Shown: positions 1-8,763, numbered from the stretch's first letter. The stretch is 64,000 nt of DNA from Levilactobacillus enshiensis (GCF_007115095.1 NZ_SULH01000009.1:1-64000); one strand, 5' to 3'. Made by a program: numbers and translations. The notes: generated by a model from the sequence alone, not told the origin.

Positions 1-328
1 ACCCTCTCAGGTCGGCTACGTATCATTGTCTTGGTGGGCCTTTACCTCACCAACTAACTAATACGCCGCGGGATCATCCAGAAGTGATAGCCGAAACCAT
101 CTTTCAAACAAGAACCATGCAGTTCCTGTTGTTATACGGTATTAGCACCTGTTTCCAAGTGTTATCCCCTGCTTCTGGGCAGATTTCCCACGTGTTACTC
201 ACCAGTTCGCCACTCGCTTCATTGTTGAAATCAGTGCAAGCACGTCATTCAACGGAAGCTCGTTCGACTTGCATGTATTAGGCATGCCGCCAGCGTTCGT
301 CCTGAGCCAGGATCAAACTCTCATCTTA
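1..328 (-). rRNA. rrs: 16S ribosomal RNA, 5' end only (partial)
   Basis: The reverse strand carries the universal 16S start AGAGTTTGATCCTGGCTCAG (302-321), followed by the conserved GACGAACGCTGGCGGC block and helices of variable regions 1 and 2. The gene runs off the left edge, so only about the first 325 bases are present. The mature 5' end is put near 328 by analogy with other bacteria. The variable region 1 sequence resembles what I recall of the Lactobacillus brevis group, which is the main basis for the genus suggestion. Confidence 0.97.
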
Positions 329-403
329 TAGATGATGTGCTTGAATAGCTCATCGATTGTTGTTACTTTTTTAAAAGCGAATTGACTTCGCAAATATTGT
401 TTG

Positions 404-426
404 GGTTTGATACTAAGTATCAAACC
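404..426 (-). other. perfect inverted repeat in the 16S leader
   Basis: GGTTTGATAC and GTATCAAACC form a perfect 10-base-pair stem around TAA, about 75 bases upstream of the mature 16S end. In the transcript this is a stable hairpin in the pre-rRNA leader and may take part in processing. The position is seen directly; the role is inferred. Confidence 0.6.
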
Positions 427-518
427 GCCCTACACATATTTGGTTTGTCGAAACAATGCTCAGTTTTCAAAGGTCTACCAAGTTATCAGAGAAGCAAGTG
501 CTCCGTGACAACTTTTAA

Positions 519-547
519 AGTATATCATGTCGTCAAAACCTTGTCAA
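519..547 (-). promoter_or_regulatory. rrn promoter P2
   Basis: On the reverse strand TTGACA (547-542) and TATACT (524-519) are separated by exactly 17 bases, a near-perfect sigma-A promoter reading toward 16S. AT-rich sequence lies just upstream, as is common for rRNA promoters. Confidence 0.85.
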
Positions 548-632
548 CAACTTTTTTAATTTCTTTTGAATATATATTCAATATTCAAGAAATAATCAAT
601 TTCGTTGATGTCGGTAACAGACAACATAAATC

Positions 633-661
633 ATTGTATCAGTTGCTGTTTAGCTCGTCAA
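633..661 (-). promoter_or_regulatory. rrn promoter P1
   Basis: On the reverse strand TTGACG (661-656) and TACAAT (638-633) are separated by 17 bases, about 115 bases upstream of P2. Tandem promoters are usual for rRNA operons in Bacilli. Confidence 0.8.
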
Positions 662-864
662 GCACAAATTTCAATTTGTATGGCTATCCATAAATCTAAT
701 TTTTATGCATTTGAGTTGTCGTAACGGCAACAGAGAATATCTTATCAATATTCCTGGAACAGGTCAAGCAAAATCTGCAATAAAATCCACTAAAACTCAG
801 AACCGATTGGCATCAAATTATCCAAACGCCGATTTATCAGCTTTTAGCACCCTCATGATCAACT

Positions 865-890
865 AAAAAAGACACCCACTTAGGATGTCT
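865..890 (-). terminator. terminator of the S1-domain gene, overlapping its stop codon
   Basis: AGACATCC and GGGTGTCT pair around a short loop and are followed by TTTTTT on the reverse strand. The TAA stop of the upstream gene (882-880) lies in the loop, so coding sequence and terminator overlap. Confidence 0.8.
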
Positions 891-1266
891 CTGATTGATC
901 TAACTGTCGCAGTGCTTCAGCCTTCCAACCTTCCAAGCGATCAGCAATTGGTTTGAACCCTATGTTGACCCGATGATTGGTCCAATAATGTCGATGTTGA
1001 TGCTCACTTAACTCAGCACCATGTTCCACGTGCTCTAAGCACCGAATCGACAAACTAATTTTGCCCGTATACTCATCAACATCTAAAACGACCACGTTGA
1101 CCTCTTGATTAACTTTAAGGTAATCATGAATATCTTTAACATAGCCACAATGGCACTCAGAAATATGAATAAGGCCCTGCCGGTGACCGCCTAAGCTCAC
1201 AAATGCGCCGTACGGTTGAATCCCAGTAATGCGTCCTGTAACCCGTTGACCGATTGCAAATGCCAT
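880..1266 (-). CDS. yugI: S1 RNA-binding domain protein, general stress protein 13 (YugI/CvfD) family
   Basis: A 128-residue protein with one S1 RNA-binding domain at about residues 5-75. It contains the typical signatures GAFVSLGG, GLIHIS and GKISLSIR. Proteins of this family (B. subtilis YugI/GSP13, streptococcal CvfD) bind ribosomes or RNA and act in stress responses and post-transcriptional control. The rest, about residues 76-128, is His- and Glu-rich with no domain I recognise. The ATG has GGAAGGTG upstream. The gene lies 32 bases downstream of the cyclophilin gene on the same strand and ends in its own terminator, so the two may be cotranscribed. Family assignment is firm; the exact role here is inferred. 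Confidence 0.88.
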   Translation of the reverse strand: MAFAIGQRVTGRITGIQPYGAFVSLGGHRQGLIHISECHCGYVKDIHDYLKVNQEVNVVVLDVDEYTGKISLSIRCLEHVEHGAELSEHQHRHYWTNHRVNIGFKPIADRLEGWKAEALRQLDQSETS

Positions 1267-1298
1267 GCGTTCACCTTCCTTCTATAAAAAGACCGTTC

Positions 1299-1886
1299 TT
1301 ATTCAGTAACCGTAACTTTATCCATGGTTACTGGTGTTGCCGGTTGGTCACTAGCATCAGTCTTCACCTTGGCAATGGCATCGACAACGTCCATCCCCTT
1401 GATAACCTGACCAAACACCGTGTGCCGGAAATCCAACCATGGTGTCCCACCATCTTTGTAAGCATCAACGATTTCTTCAGGGAAACCCGCATCCTTCATT
1501 TGTGCTTGCATTTGGTCAGTCATATCTTTGTCTTGGACGATAAAGAATTGACTCCCGTTTGTGTTGGGACCCGCATTAGCCATTGAAACGGCCCCACGCA
1601 GATTGTACAGTTCCTGAGAGAATTCATCTTCAAACGGTTGACCCCAGATACTCTCACCACCCATACCGGTACCGGTAGGATCGCCACCTTGAATCATAAA
1701 GTTTGGAATGACCCGGTGAAAAGTCAGGCCATCATAGTAACCCGCCTTTGCGTGAGTCACAAAGTTTTCAACTGTCTTTGGTGCTTGCTCGGGGAAGAGC
1801 TGCAGCTGAATGGTTCCCATGGACGTTTCAATCGTTACTTGCGGACCCCTGGCGTTAGCCAAATCAATTTGTGGAAACTTTGTCAT
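1299..1886 (-). CDS. peptidyl-prolyl cis-trans isomerase, cyclophilin type
   Basis: A 195-residue cytoplasmic cyclophilin. The fold's core motifs are in order: [15 protein letters not shown] (catalytic Arg and Gln), GTGMGG, and NTNGSQFFI. The enzyme catalyses proline isomerisation during protein folding. No signal peptide is present, so it is not the secreted PrsA type. A family-typical insert ([13 protein letters not shown] and onward) sits between the core strands. It starts at ATG with GGAGG six bases upstream. It lies just upstream of the S1-domain gene and is divergent from pgpA. Confidence 0.94.
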   Translation of the reverse strand: MTKFPQIDLANARGPQVTIETSMGTIQLQLFPEQAPKTVENFVTHAKAGYYDGLTFHRVIPNFMIQGGDPTGTGMGGESIWGQPFEDEFSQELYNLRGAVSMANAGPNTNGSQFFIVQDKDMTDQMQAQMKDAGFPEEIVDAYKDGGTPWLDFRHTVFGQVIKGMDVVDAIAKVKTDASDQPATPVTMDKVTVTE

Positions 1887-2014
1887 AATTATCCTCCATA
1901 TCTTTTAAACACTTTCTATCTCTACTATTATCACCGCCATTAAGAAAAAATGCAACTCACGGCATCGGTGCTATACTAGTAGATAACACTTATTTTTGAT
2001 GGAGGAACCTATTT

Positions 2015-2524
2015 ATGACTAAACCAACCACTGCGCTACGCGAACGAACCATTGACTTGCTTAAGCAACGAGGTGTTTCCCTAGATGCCATCGCCGAACT
2101 CGTTATCTTCTTACAAAAAGATTATATCCAAGACCTCACTCTAGCAGAGGCTAAGGACAGCGTCCAAAATGTGCTTCGCAAACGAGAAGTCCAGAATGCC
2201 ATCATCACCGGCATCCAACTCGATATTGCCGCTGAAAAACATACTTTGCTCGAACCCCTGCAAACCATCGTTGAACGTGATGAAGGACTCTATGGGGTAG
2301 ATGAGACCATGGCCCTCTCCATTGTCGACATCTACGGCTCAATCGGATTTACCAATTATGGTTACATTGATCGCGTGAAGCCCGGTATTTTAGCACATCT
2401 CAATGCGCATGAGCCTGGTATCATCCACACCTTCTTAGACGACCTAGTAGGTGCCGTGGCGGCTGCCGCAGCGGCTCGGCTCGCTCATGATGACCGCAGC
2501 GAGCAGGACACGCCCTTCCAATAA
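2015..2524 (+). CDS. pgpA: phosphatidylglycerophosphatase A family protein (PgpA/YutG-like)
   Basis: A 169-residue protein of the PgpA family. The family removes phosphate from phosphatidylglycerol phosphate in phospholipid synthesis. It has the family features DETMALSIVDIYGSIGFTNYG and KPGILAHLNAHEPGIIHTFLDD. It resembles the Bacillus YutG form, which lacks the long membrane segments of E. coli PgpA, so the enzymatic activity is inferred from the family. The start has TGGAGG at good spacing. A small ATP-loop-like or metal site cannot be assigned with confidence by eye. It stands alone on the forward strand between cyclophilin and dedA. A partner enzyme, PgsA, is encoded at 58.4 kb. Confidence 0.85.
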   Translation: MTKPTTALRERTIDLLKQRGVSLDAIAELVIFLQKDYIQDLTLAEAKDSVQNVLRKREVQNAIITGIQLDIAAEKHTLLEPLQTIVERDEGLYGVDETMALSIVDIYGSIGFTNYGYIDRVKPGILAHLNAHEPGIIHTFLDDLVGAVAAAAAARLAHDDRSEQDTPFQ

Positions 2525-2575
2525 ACGTCATGTTTTTCTTAAGTTTCGCTGTACCTGCTGACGGCGGGATAAAAA

Positions 2576-2586
2576 CTGACTACAAT
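2576..2586 (+). promoter_or_regulatory. possible promoter -10 region of the DedA gene
   Basis: TACAAT (2581-2586) is preceded at 17 bases by CTGACG, a four-of-six match to the -35 box. It lies about 40 bases upstream of the DedA start, in the only gap between pgpA and dedA. Confidence 0.45.
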
Positions 2587-2628
2587 GTGGGTACATTCAA
2601 ATTTGCTTAATTTATAAGGAGTAACTTA

Positions 2629-3297
2629 ATGGGATACCTAATCGATTTCGTCTTACACATCGACGATCACTTGGTCAACATCGTCAATACCTTTGGCAGT
2701 TCGACCTACCTGATTCTCTTTGCCATCGTCTTCGTTGAGACGGGTGCTGTGATTCTACCGTTTCTCCCCGGTGACTCATTGTTGTTCGCCGCGGCCGCAC
2801 TAGCCGCTAACCCAGCATATGGGTTGAACATTTGGATTTTTAGCGGTCTCTTCTTGTTTGCAGCAATTGCCGGTGACTCCTTAAACTTCTATCTAGGAGG
2901 AAAGGCCGGTGCTGCCCTGTCTAACCATTCTTGGTTCGGCCGACTGATCAATAAGGATAAGCTTGCTCAATCCGAGAAATTCTTCCGCAAACACGGTCCC
3001 CTCGCCATCTTCCTGGGACGTTTCATGCCCATCATTCGGACATTCGTTCCCTTTACCGCGGCGGGGTCACAATTCCCTTACCGGCGCTTTATTGCCTATA
3101 ACGCCAGCGCCGCGATTACGTGGGTCTTCATCTGCTGTGGCGGTGGCTACTTCTTCGGTAACATTCCCTTTGTCAAAGCCCACTTCTCTGCCGTTGTCCT
3201 TGGTATCATCGTCATTTCATTGATTCCGGCCATTGTTGGGTGGCTAAAGGGCCGACGTCATCCGCAAACGCCTAACCGCGTTCCGGAAGACGATTAA
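2629..3297 (+). CDS. DedA family (SNARE-associated / VTT domain) membrane protein
   Basis: A 222-residue polytopic membrane protein of the DedA family. The diagnostic segment FLGRFMPIIRTFVPFTAAG lies at about residues 127-145 and includes the conserved Arg residues. The E and D of VETGAVILPFLPGDSLLF near the N-terminus are also family hallmarks. Members act in envelope maintenance; some are lipid-carrier (undecaprenyl phosphate) or phospholipid flippases. AAGGAG lies upstream of the ATG. It is monocistronic, convergent with the DUF1461 gene, and shares a bidirectional terminator with it. The substrate cannot be read from sequence. Confidence 0.92.
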   Translation: MGYLIDFVLHIDDHLVNIVNTFGSSTYLILFAIVFVETGAVILPFLPGDSLLFAAAALAANPAYGLNIWIFSGLFLFAAIAGDSLNFYLGGKAGAALSNHSWFGRLINKDKLAQSEKFFRKHGPLAIFLGRFMPIIRTFVPFTAAGSQFPYRRFIAYNASAAITWVFICCGGGYFFGNIPFVKAHFSAVVLGIIVISLIPAIVGWLKGRRHPQTPNRVPEDD

Positions 3298-3314
3298 TTT
3301 CACCAGACACATGT

Positions 3315-3356
3315 AAATAGGCAACATCGTCCCTTATTCGACGATGCTGCCTATTT
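3315..3356. terminator. bidirectional terminator between DedA and DUF1461 genes
   Basis: AAATAGGCAACATCGTC pairs with GACGATGCTGCCTATTT (17-base stem, one wobble) around CCTTATTC. It has A and T runs on both sides, so it can end both convergent transcripts. Confidence 0.9.
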
Positions 3357-3986
3357 TTATGCGTTTTTAATGGCGCGTTTGCCACGCCAATACAGGATAC
3401 CTACACCAATTTCAAACAATGCAAAAGCCAAAATGAAGCAGTGCAGAAAGAAAGTGTCCGGTAAAGCTGTGATGATTGGGTCCAGGTCTGGATCAAATAG
3501 CCAGTCGTTGTTACGAAAAAGAACTTTGTGAAAGGCCACGAAGAAGCCGTTGAAGTTGACCATCATCATTGCCGCCAACACTACGGGGACCACTGCCGCA
3601 ATCTGTGCTGAACGTATTAATCGCCACTGTTCTGCAAGCTGGTGAAGTTGCCGCAGGTACATCCCTGCTGGAATCACCGTTACCAGTAAAACCACATTAT
3701 TCAGTAAGAAAAGGTGTTTCACGTCTTCAAAATGGATCATGCCCGTATACGATGTGGGAAAATCACTCATATTGAGATTGGTAATCCACGGCAACTCGAG
3801 GTAGCCCAACATTTGGTAATAATTGTGCATGATCCGATTCGGCCCCATTTGCACCAGCTGGGTGATCCCCAACCAGTGAATATCTAACCGATATAGCCAA
3901 ACGGCATTGATGGTCAGCGTGATGCTCAGGGTAATCAACATTAACATTAAGACAGTCACGCCGCCCCAGCGATTTAGCCTACTCAC
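3357..3986 (-). CDS. TIGR01906/DUF1461 family integral membrane protein
   Basis: A 209-residue protein with about five hydrophobic segments. The first is at residues 10-32 and the last near 180-200. The pattern, with a conserved HFEDVKHLF stretch between segments one and two, is that of the TIGR01906 (DUF1461) family found in Firmicutes. Its function is unknown. It begins at GTG and overlaps the end of the yutF-like HAD gene by eight bases (GTGAGTAG), with GAGGTGGGG as ribosome binding site. It is therefore translationally coupled and the last gene of the yunD-yutD-yutF operon. No enzymatic motif was seen. Confidence 0.85.
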   Translation of the reverse strand: MSRLNRWGGVTVLMLMLITLSITLTINAVWLYRLDIHWLGITQLVQMGPNRIMHNYYQMLGYLELPWITNLNMSDFPTSYTGMIHFEDVKHLFLLNNVVLLVTVIPAGMYLRQLHQLAEQWRLIRSAQIAAVVPVVLAAMMMVNFNGFFVAFHKVLFRNNDWLFDPDLDPIITALPDTFFLHCFILAFALFEIGVGILYWRGKRAIKNA

Positions 3987-4770
3987 ACGGCCCCACCTCT
4001 AAATCCCACTGATCCAGTGAGGACACCGTATATGTTGGTTGAATTTTCTCTTGGGCGACCTGTTCTGGCGTGGAGACCCCCGTGTAAGTCAATAGCGTAT
4101 CTACGCCAGCGTGAATCCCCGCCAAAATATCCGTTTGGTAATTATCCCCCACCATCAACGCATCCTTTGGCGCAATCCCTAGTTGCGTCAGTGAATTCTG
4201 CAAAATGATCGGCTCTGGTTTACCCACAAAGATCGGTGCCGTCTGTGTGGCATAACGGACGAGGTCCACTAAGGCCCCGGCACCTGGCATCAATCCGCGC
4301 GCCTTGGGAATATTAGAGTCCGAATTCGTGCCGATAAACGTTGAACCACTGCGAATCGCCAAAATTGCCTTAGCAAATTTTTCATAGGTCACATCGCTAT
4401 CTAGCCCAACCACGACATATCGCGGATGTTCTTCGTCAACCGTAAATCCTTTGGCTGCTAACGCTTGCCGTAAGCCAATTTCCCCCACAACGTAGACGGT
4501 CCGTTCACCGCTACCCGCTCGCTGATCTAAGAAGTCGGCCGTGGCCAGTCCCGCCGTATAGACATTATCAGTCGTCACGTGAATATCATGATTGTCCGCT
4601 AAATTAGCAACCACGTCTATGGGAAGCTTCGTCGTATTATTCGTCACAAATTTAAATGCTGTTCCAGCTGCCTGTAAACGTTCAACGAACCGTTTTGCTG
4701 CTGGATAGCGCTTAGAGCCCGCATAAACCGTTCCGTCTAAGTCAATCAAATATGCCTGATAATCTTTCAC
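3979..4770 (-). CDS. yutF: HAD-superfamily phosphatase, NagD-like (TIGR01457, YutF)
   Basis: A 263-residue HAD hydrolase of the NagD/YutF subfamily. Motif I DLDGTVYAG lies at residues 11-19, motif II at about FVTNNTT, and motif IV at VGDNYQTDI near the C-terminus. The C2 cap lies between motifs II and III. These enzymes dephosphorylate small sugar or nucleotide phosphates; the substrate is unknown. The start is GTG with GGGAGAG upstream. The gene follows yutD by 12 bases and overlaps the DUF1461 gene, so it belongs to one operon. This order is conserved in lactobacilli. Confidence 0.92.
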   Translation of the reverse strand: MKDYQAYLIDLDGTVYAGSKRYPAAKRFVERLQAAGTAFKFVTNNTTKLPIDVVANLADNHDIHVTTDNVYTAGLATADFLDQRAGSGERTVYVVGEIGLRQALAAKGFTVDEEHPRYVVVGLDSDVTYEKFAKAILAIRSGSTFIGTNSDSNIPKARGLMPGAGALVDLVRYATQTAPIFVGKPEPIILQNSLTQLGIAPKDALMVGDNYQTDILAGIHAGVDTLLTYTGVSTPEQVAQEKIQPTYTVSSLDQWDLEVGPCE

Positions 4771-4782
4771 CGCAAACTCTCC

Positions 4783-5505
4783 CTAATCTTCTTTTTTCTG
4801 CCGAATGGTAAAGTGACGCCGGCCCTGACCACCCGAAGCCACAGTTACGGTCTTCGTAGTCTGTTGCGCTGGTTTCACCGTTGTTCGTCGTTCTTCAGTA
4901 TACGGATGCGCCGTATTCCGATGACGGGAACGCCGCCGACGTCGATGTTGACTGTTATTACTATTGTTCGCCGCATGCTGGGTCGTTTGTTGAGATTGCT
5001 CATGCGTCGTAGCTGTAGCGGCGGCTTTAGGCCCCGCTGCCTTTTTAGCAGTAACTGGTCTGGTTGTTGTCGCCCGTGAAGCCGTATTTTCTGCTGGTTT
5101 ACGCCGCCGACGATTCCGCCGAGGCTTAGGTGCCGTTTTAACGTCTAAATTGTGCAGAATAAAGTAAGCACAGCCAAAGTTACACGATTCATACAGGTAA
5201 TCCTGCACCGAATCAATCTGGTTTTGCTTTGCCCCCGCACGATCTTCTGCGTAAAATCCTTTGAGTCGTAACTGCTCGAAGCCCCAATCACCCACAATAT
5301 AATCAAATTTACTTAAAATCGTACTGAATCGCCGCGAAAACTCGGCAAAATCGAAACCGTCGCGGACATCAGCGACCACCTCATAGGGATGGCCATTGAT
5401 GGTCAGATGCGTTTCGTCCACCCGAACTACTTCGGCGGCTGGTTCTCGGTTTTCACGTTGTTCAGCAACTAAGGCTTCTAAATCTTTACGATCCACCGTC
5501 GTCAT
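4783..5505 (-). CDS. yutD: YutD family protein with long basic C-terminal tail
   Basis: A 240-residue protein. Residues about 25-130 form the YutD (DUF1027) domain, with characteristic YIVGDWGFEQLRLKGFY and a Cys pair near ESCNFGCAYF. Residues about 130-240 are low complexity, rich in Arg, Thr, Ala and Gln, with runs such as RRNRRRRK and RRRRRSRHR. The Bacillus protein is only about half this length as I recall it. The function is unknown. The basic tail suggests nucleic-acid or ribosome contact, which is inference. It starts five bases after the yunD stop, with AGAAAGG as a weak ribosome binding site. Confidence 0.88.
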   Translation of the reverse strand: MTTVDRKDLEALVAEQRENREPAAEVVRVDETHLTINGHPYEVVADVRDGFDFAEFSRRFSTILSKFDYIVGDWGFEQLRLKGFYAEDRAGAKQNQIDSVQDYLYESCNFGCAYFILHNLDVKTAPKPRRNRRRRKPAENTASRATTTRPVTAKKAAGPKAAATATTHEQSQQTTQHAANNSNNSQHRRRRRSRHRNTAHPYTEERRTTVKPAQQTTKTVTVASGGQGRRHFTIRQKKED

Positions 5506-5510
5506 CCTTT

Positions 5511-6899
5511 CTACTTGTCAGCTAACGGATAGTGGCGTGCCAAATACTTGGCAAACACTTCCCGCAAGAGGTCTTGATATAAAATATGATTTTCTCCCAC
5601 GATGGAGATGGTTGGGAAGAAGGGAATGAATAGATAATGATCCAGCACGGCCAGCTTATATTGCCGATTGGGTGAAAGTGGTTCACCACGCCAGGTAACC
5701 TGGTGCGTTTGTGCATCATACGCAATGCCTAAATAGTTCAATTCCCCAAAGATCTTTCCCCGAAAACCCATGCCTTTTTGTGGGAAACGCCGCAAGAAGA
5801 GTCGCATGAGCTCGAATTCCTGAACCAGTCGCCATAGGTCATAGCCATTTAAGGTGACCGTCATGACGTGCATGTTATGGGGTAAAAGATCGTGTAGCTG
5901 ACGCTGATTGACCACCCCGCGGGGAAGATCCTCTAGAAACAGGCCAGCATTTAACACGGCTGCTTGTGTCCCAGCATACTCCGCAATGGCGTGGAGGCCT
6001 TCGCGCACCAATCGGGGTTGGCCGATGGGATCTGCCTCCATGGACACGGGCAGATCTGCCACCCGCTGTTCAGACAAAATGGACTCGCCAAGTTCTTGCA
6101 GACCATCGATTTCAGCCTGATCCGTGGGTTGTTCCGGAAGTGTCGCTGTTTCCACAACGCTGGCCGTTGCCGATTCCACGGTATGGTCCGCCGTGACCGT
6201 CAATTCAATTTTGCCAACGTACCGTCCAAATTTACCAGCAGCAGCTAACAGGCTATGTTGGTTCTGCTCGCCGTGCGGCAACAAATGATGCGTGTGGCTC
6301 CCAATGATGACGGTCACCTGTGGAAACCGTTTGGCAATCTGCCGATCAACGTCTAATCCTAAATGGGACAGGAGAACACAGACATCGGCCTGTTGCGCAT
6401 ACTTTGCCAGAAGACCGCTGAGCGCTTGGTTCACACCGATGGGCTCCCATCCCGCTAAAGGATAAGTCAGCTGATACGGCGCGGTCAATCCCAAGACGAG
6501 TAGTTTTGTCCCCGCTTTGGTCGTGAACAGCTCATGATCAAGTGCCCACTGCGGCTGCTCCCGGGTGTCCTCCGTGAGGATGTTCCCGACAATTACTGGG
6601 AAGTTTGCGTGGTCATACAGATGATCCAGTTGGGCCCGCATAAACCCGAGTCCTTCATTATTACCGATGGTAACCGCATCATAGCCGATCTGATTCATCA
6701 ACTCCACGTTTTTCTGTCCGTTCGTCGCCTCACTCACGGGATGGACCCGATCCACGTGATCACCCAGATCAAAGGTGAACACCGTGTGCCCGGCCGCCTG
6801 TGCTTGGGCCTTACTCGTCGCCAAGTAGCGCCGAATACGCGGCCAATTCTCAAAGTGTGAGTGCAGGTCGTTCGTATGCAAGATGGTAATCCGTTCCAT
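5511..6899 (-). CDS. yunD: bifunctional UDP-sugar hydrolase/5'-nucleotidase family metallophosphatase (YunD)
   Basis: A 462-residue calcineurin-like phosphoesterase plus 5'-nucleotidase C-terminal domain. The N-terminal metal motifs run in order: HTNDLHSHF (residues 8-16), FDLGDHVDR, GNNEG, SHLGLD and GSHTHH. The C-terminal domain starts at about residue 290. There is no signal peptide or anchor, unlike secreted 5'-nucleotidases, so it acts in the cytoplasm, probably on nucleotides. AGGAG precedes the ATG. It is the first gene of the yunD-yutD-yutF-DUF1461 operon. Confidence 0.92.
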   Translation of the reverse strand: MERITILHTNDLHSHFENWPRIRRYLATSKAQAQAAGHTVFTFDLGDHVDRVHPVSEATNGQKNVELMNQIGYDAVTIGNNEGLGFMRAQLDHLYDHANFPVIVGNILTEDTREQPQWALDHELFTTKAGTKLLVLGLTAPYQLTYPLAGWEPIGVNQALSGLLAKYAQQADVCVLLSHLGLDVDRQIAKRFPQVTVIIGSHTHHLLPHGEQNQHSLLAAAGKFGRYVGKIELTVTADHTVESATASVVETATLPEQPTDQAEIDGLQELGESILSEQRVADLPVSMEADPIGQPRLVREGLHAIAEYAGTQAAVLNAGLFLEDLPRGVVNQRQLHDLLPHNMHVMTVTLNGYDLWRLVQEFELMRLFLRRFPQKGMGFRGKIFGELNYLGIAYDAQTHQVTWRGEPLSPNRQYKLAVLDHYLFIPFFPTISIVGENHILYQDLLREVFAKYLARHYPLADK

Positions 6900-6961
6900 G
6901 TTCTCATTCTCCTCTTAACACTGATTTTAATCCTACGGCATCAAGAAGAAACGGTCAAGCG

Positions 6962-7570
6962 CTATTGCTTGTCACGGAACTCTTGCGCCTTGCCAGTCAC
7001 CATTTGCTCGATCTCACTGGTGGAAAATGGCGTCCCAAATGGCACCTGCTCATCTAAGTACCGCTGTTCGGGCGTGTCAACGCCAACATTAATATTTTCT
7101 TTGACCGGCACCGCATAGTGGTGAATATGGCCGTGCAAGTTGATAATCTGGTTCACAATTCCCAGCATCATCGGATAATGCGTCATATAGTATTGTCGAT
7201 GGTCGTACTTGATCAACACGCCCACGTCGTGAAAGGCAAATTTAGGTTGACCATGATCGATAGGATTGTGCGCAGCCAAGTATTTGAAAAGTGCCCGGCT
7301 GTCATGGTTACCCTTGATCAGTTCAAGATGACCATTCAGCTGAGATAATACGTCCGTAACTGCCTCATCGGATTTCACGGCGGGCTTCGTGAAGTACAGG
7401 GCGATATCGCCCAAATGATACACCGTGTCGGTCGGCGCTACGCGAGCGTTCCAATTATCAATGATCGTTTGGTTCATTTCTGCCACGTTGGCAAATGGTC
7501 GCGGCGCAAAGTCATTATCCCCTAATAAGTCTGCGTGGAAAAAGTGTGTGTCCGAGGTAAAGTATTGCAT
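6962..7570 (-). CDS. metallophosphoesterase
   Basis: A 202-residue single-domain phosphoesterase. It keeps the full set of metal-binding motifs: SDTHFFH (residues 5-11), HLGDIAL, KGNHDS, THYPM and HGHIHH. It resembles small YfcE/diadenosine-tetraphosphatase-like enzymes, but the substrate cannot be told. AAGGGGGAG lies upstream of the start. It sits 13 bases downstream of the aldo/keto reductase gene and 62 bases upstream of yunD, all on the reverse strand, so it may be cotranscribed with the reductase. Confidence 0.9.
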   Translation of the reverse strand: MQYFTSDTHFFHADLLGDNDFAPRPFANVAEMNQTIIDNWNARVAPTDTVYHLGDIALYFTKPAVKSDEAVTDVLSQLNGHLELIKGNHDSRALFKYLAAHNPIDHGQPKFAFHDVGVLIKYDHRQYYMTHYPMMLGIVNQIINLHGHIHHYAVPVKENINVGVDTPEQRYLDEQVPFGTPFSTSEIEQMVTGKAQEFRDKQ

Positions 7571-7583
7571 ATGAACTCCCCCT

Positions 7584-8432
7584 TTAAAGGATATCGAGTG
7601 GTTGTTTACTGGTTGGTGCTGGGAATTCAGTGTCTAAAGCCGCCAACTCGTCAGCCTGCAACGTCAAATTCGCAGCAGCAATGTTTTGTTCCATGTGCGC
7701 CACGGAACTCGTTTGTGGAATTGCTAAGACCTGCGGATTACGGATGACCCACGCTAATAGAACCTGATAGATGGTCGCGTGATGTGCTTGGGCAATCTGT
7801 TGGACCACGGGACTTGTCGTCAAATGATGGCCCCAGGAATCTCCCTGAGCAATCGGGGAGTAGGCAATCAGGGGCAAGTTGTGTTCCCGCTGCCAAGGCA
7901 ACACAGCATAGTCCAAGCCGCGACTACCCAAATGATACAGATCTTCGTTGGCAACGGCTTGGTCACCACCCGGCAAGGCCCAGAGCTCCTCTAGGTCGGC
8001 AATATCAAAGTTAGAGATTCCCCAAGACCGGATCTTTCCAGTCTTCTGTAACCGTTGTAGTTCGGCGACGGTTTCAGCTAGCGGAATACTGCCGCGCCAA
8101 TGATAAAGGTAAACATCGAGGTAGTCCGTTTGCAGACGCTGAAGGCTCGCATCGAGACTGGCTTCCATGCGGCGTTGCGAGGCATTCTCGGGTAAGACTT
8201 TAGAAATCAGAAAAATATCTTCACGTTTAAAGGGCTTCAACGCCTCACCCACTAGATTCTCGGACTTTCCGGAGCCATACATTTCCGCCGTATCGACGAC
8301 ACGTGCACCAGCCGAGATGCCCGCCTGAATCGCATCGATTTCAGTTTCTCTTTGTGCTGGCCGCTCCCCCATATGCCATGTCCCAATCCCCATGGCTGGG
8401 ACCTGTTGACCAGCAATTTTAACTTGTTTCAT
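7584..8432 (-). CDS. aldo/keto reductase
   Basis: A 282-residue NAD(P)H-dependent oxidoreductase of the AKR superfamily. The catalytic tetrad is visible: Asp and Tyr in DTAEMYGSGKSE (about 48-59), Lys in LISKVLPE (about 80), and His in YLYHWRG (about 110). Cofactor-contact sequences are ISNFD and IAYSPIAQG. The second codon is ATG preceded by a GTG; I take the ATG (8432), with GGGGTG upstream. The substrate is unknown. It precedes the phosphoesterase gene on the same strand. Confidence 0.93.
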   Translation of the reverse strand: MKQVKIAGQQVPAMGIGTWHMGERPAQRETEIDAIQAGISAGARVVDTAEMYGSGKSENLVGEALKPFKREDIFLISKVLPENASQRRMEASLDASLQRLQTDYLDVYLYHWRGSIPLAETVAELQRLQKTGKIRSWGISNFDIADLEELWALPGGDQAVANEDLYHLGSRGLDYAVLPWQREHNLPLIAYSPIAQGDSWGHHLTTSPVVQQIAQAHHATIYQVLLAWVIRNPQVLAIPQTSSVAHMEQNIAAANLTLQADELAALDTEFPAPTSKQPLDIL

Positions 8433-8435
8433 CAC

Positions 8436-8763
8436 TTAACACCCCGTTTGAATTAGTTACCTTTATCGTAGCACTTCCGCCCTGCTTTCGCTGTTATCAC
8501 GTCAGTCCCTTGACTAAGAATCAGCCCGTTTTCATTGCCATCCGTGCAGACACTTCGAGCCGCCACATATAACCACAGCCCACGTCTAATTGTGTTACAA
8601 CCAGCAACCATCACCATTTTCTGAAAGTCTAACTACCACTGTATACCTACGACCAATTGATTCGCCAACCTGACTCTATTCGTGCCACTTCAAATTAGCT
8701 TAAAAAAAGATGCCTGCCAATGACTTAAGTTACATCACTGGCAGACACCTCATTTTTTATCAG
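8436..8763. other. intergenic region, no gene seen
   Basis: About 330 bases between the reductase start and the permease end. Apart from the permease terminator at its left side, I see no open frame with a ribosome binding site, no tRNA and no repeat shared with other parts of the window. The reductase promoter should be here but no convincing -35/-10 pair was found. Confidence 0.6.
8702..8747 (-). terminator. terminator of the amino-acid permease gene
   Basis: On the reverse strand TGTCTGCCAGTGA pairs with TCATTGGCAGGCA and is followed by TCTTTTTTT. Confidence 0.85.

Larger units (their letters stand above)
329..879 (-). other. rRNA operon leader and promoter region, no protein gene
   Basis: This 550-base gap lies upstream of the 16S gene and downstream of the S1-domain gene. 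Read on the reverse strand it holds two consensus-like sigma-A promoters, a leader hairpin, and ACCTTTGAAAACTGAGC near 462-478, which resembles the conserved pre-16S leader and antitermination region of lactobacilli. A forward open frame of 103 codons crosses it but has no ribosome binding site or recognisable product, and I treat it as chance. Confidence 0.8.

Noticed and set aside
382-693. Forward open frame of 103 codons in the rrn leader
   Set aside because: It overlaps both rRNA promoters on the opposite strand, has no ribosome binding site and no recognisable protein features.
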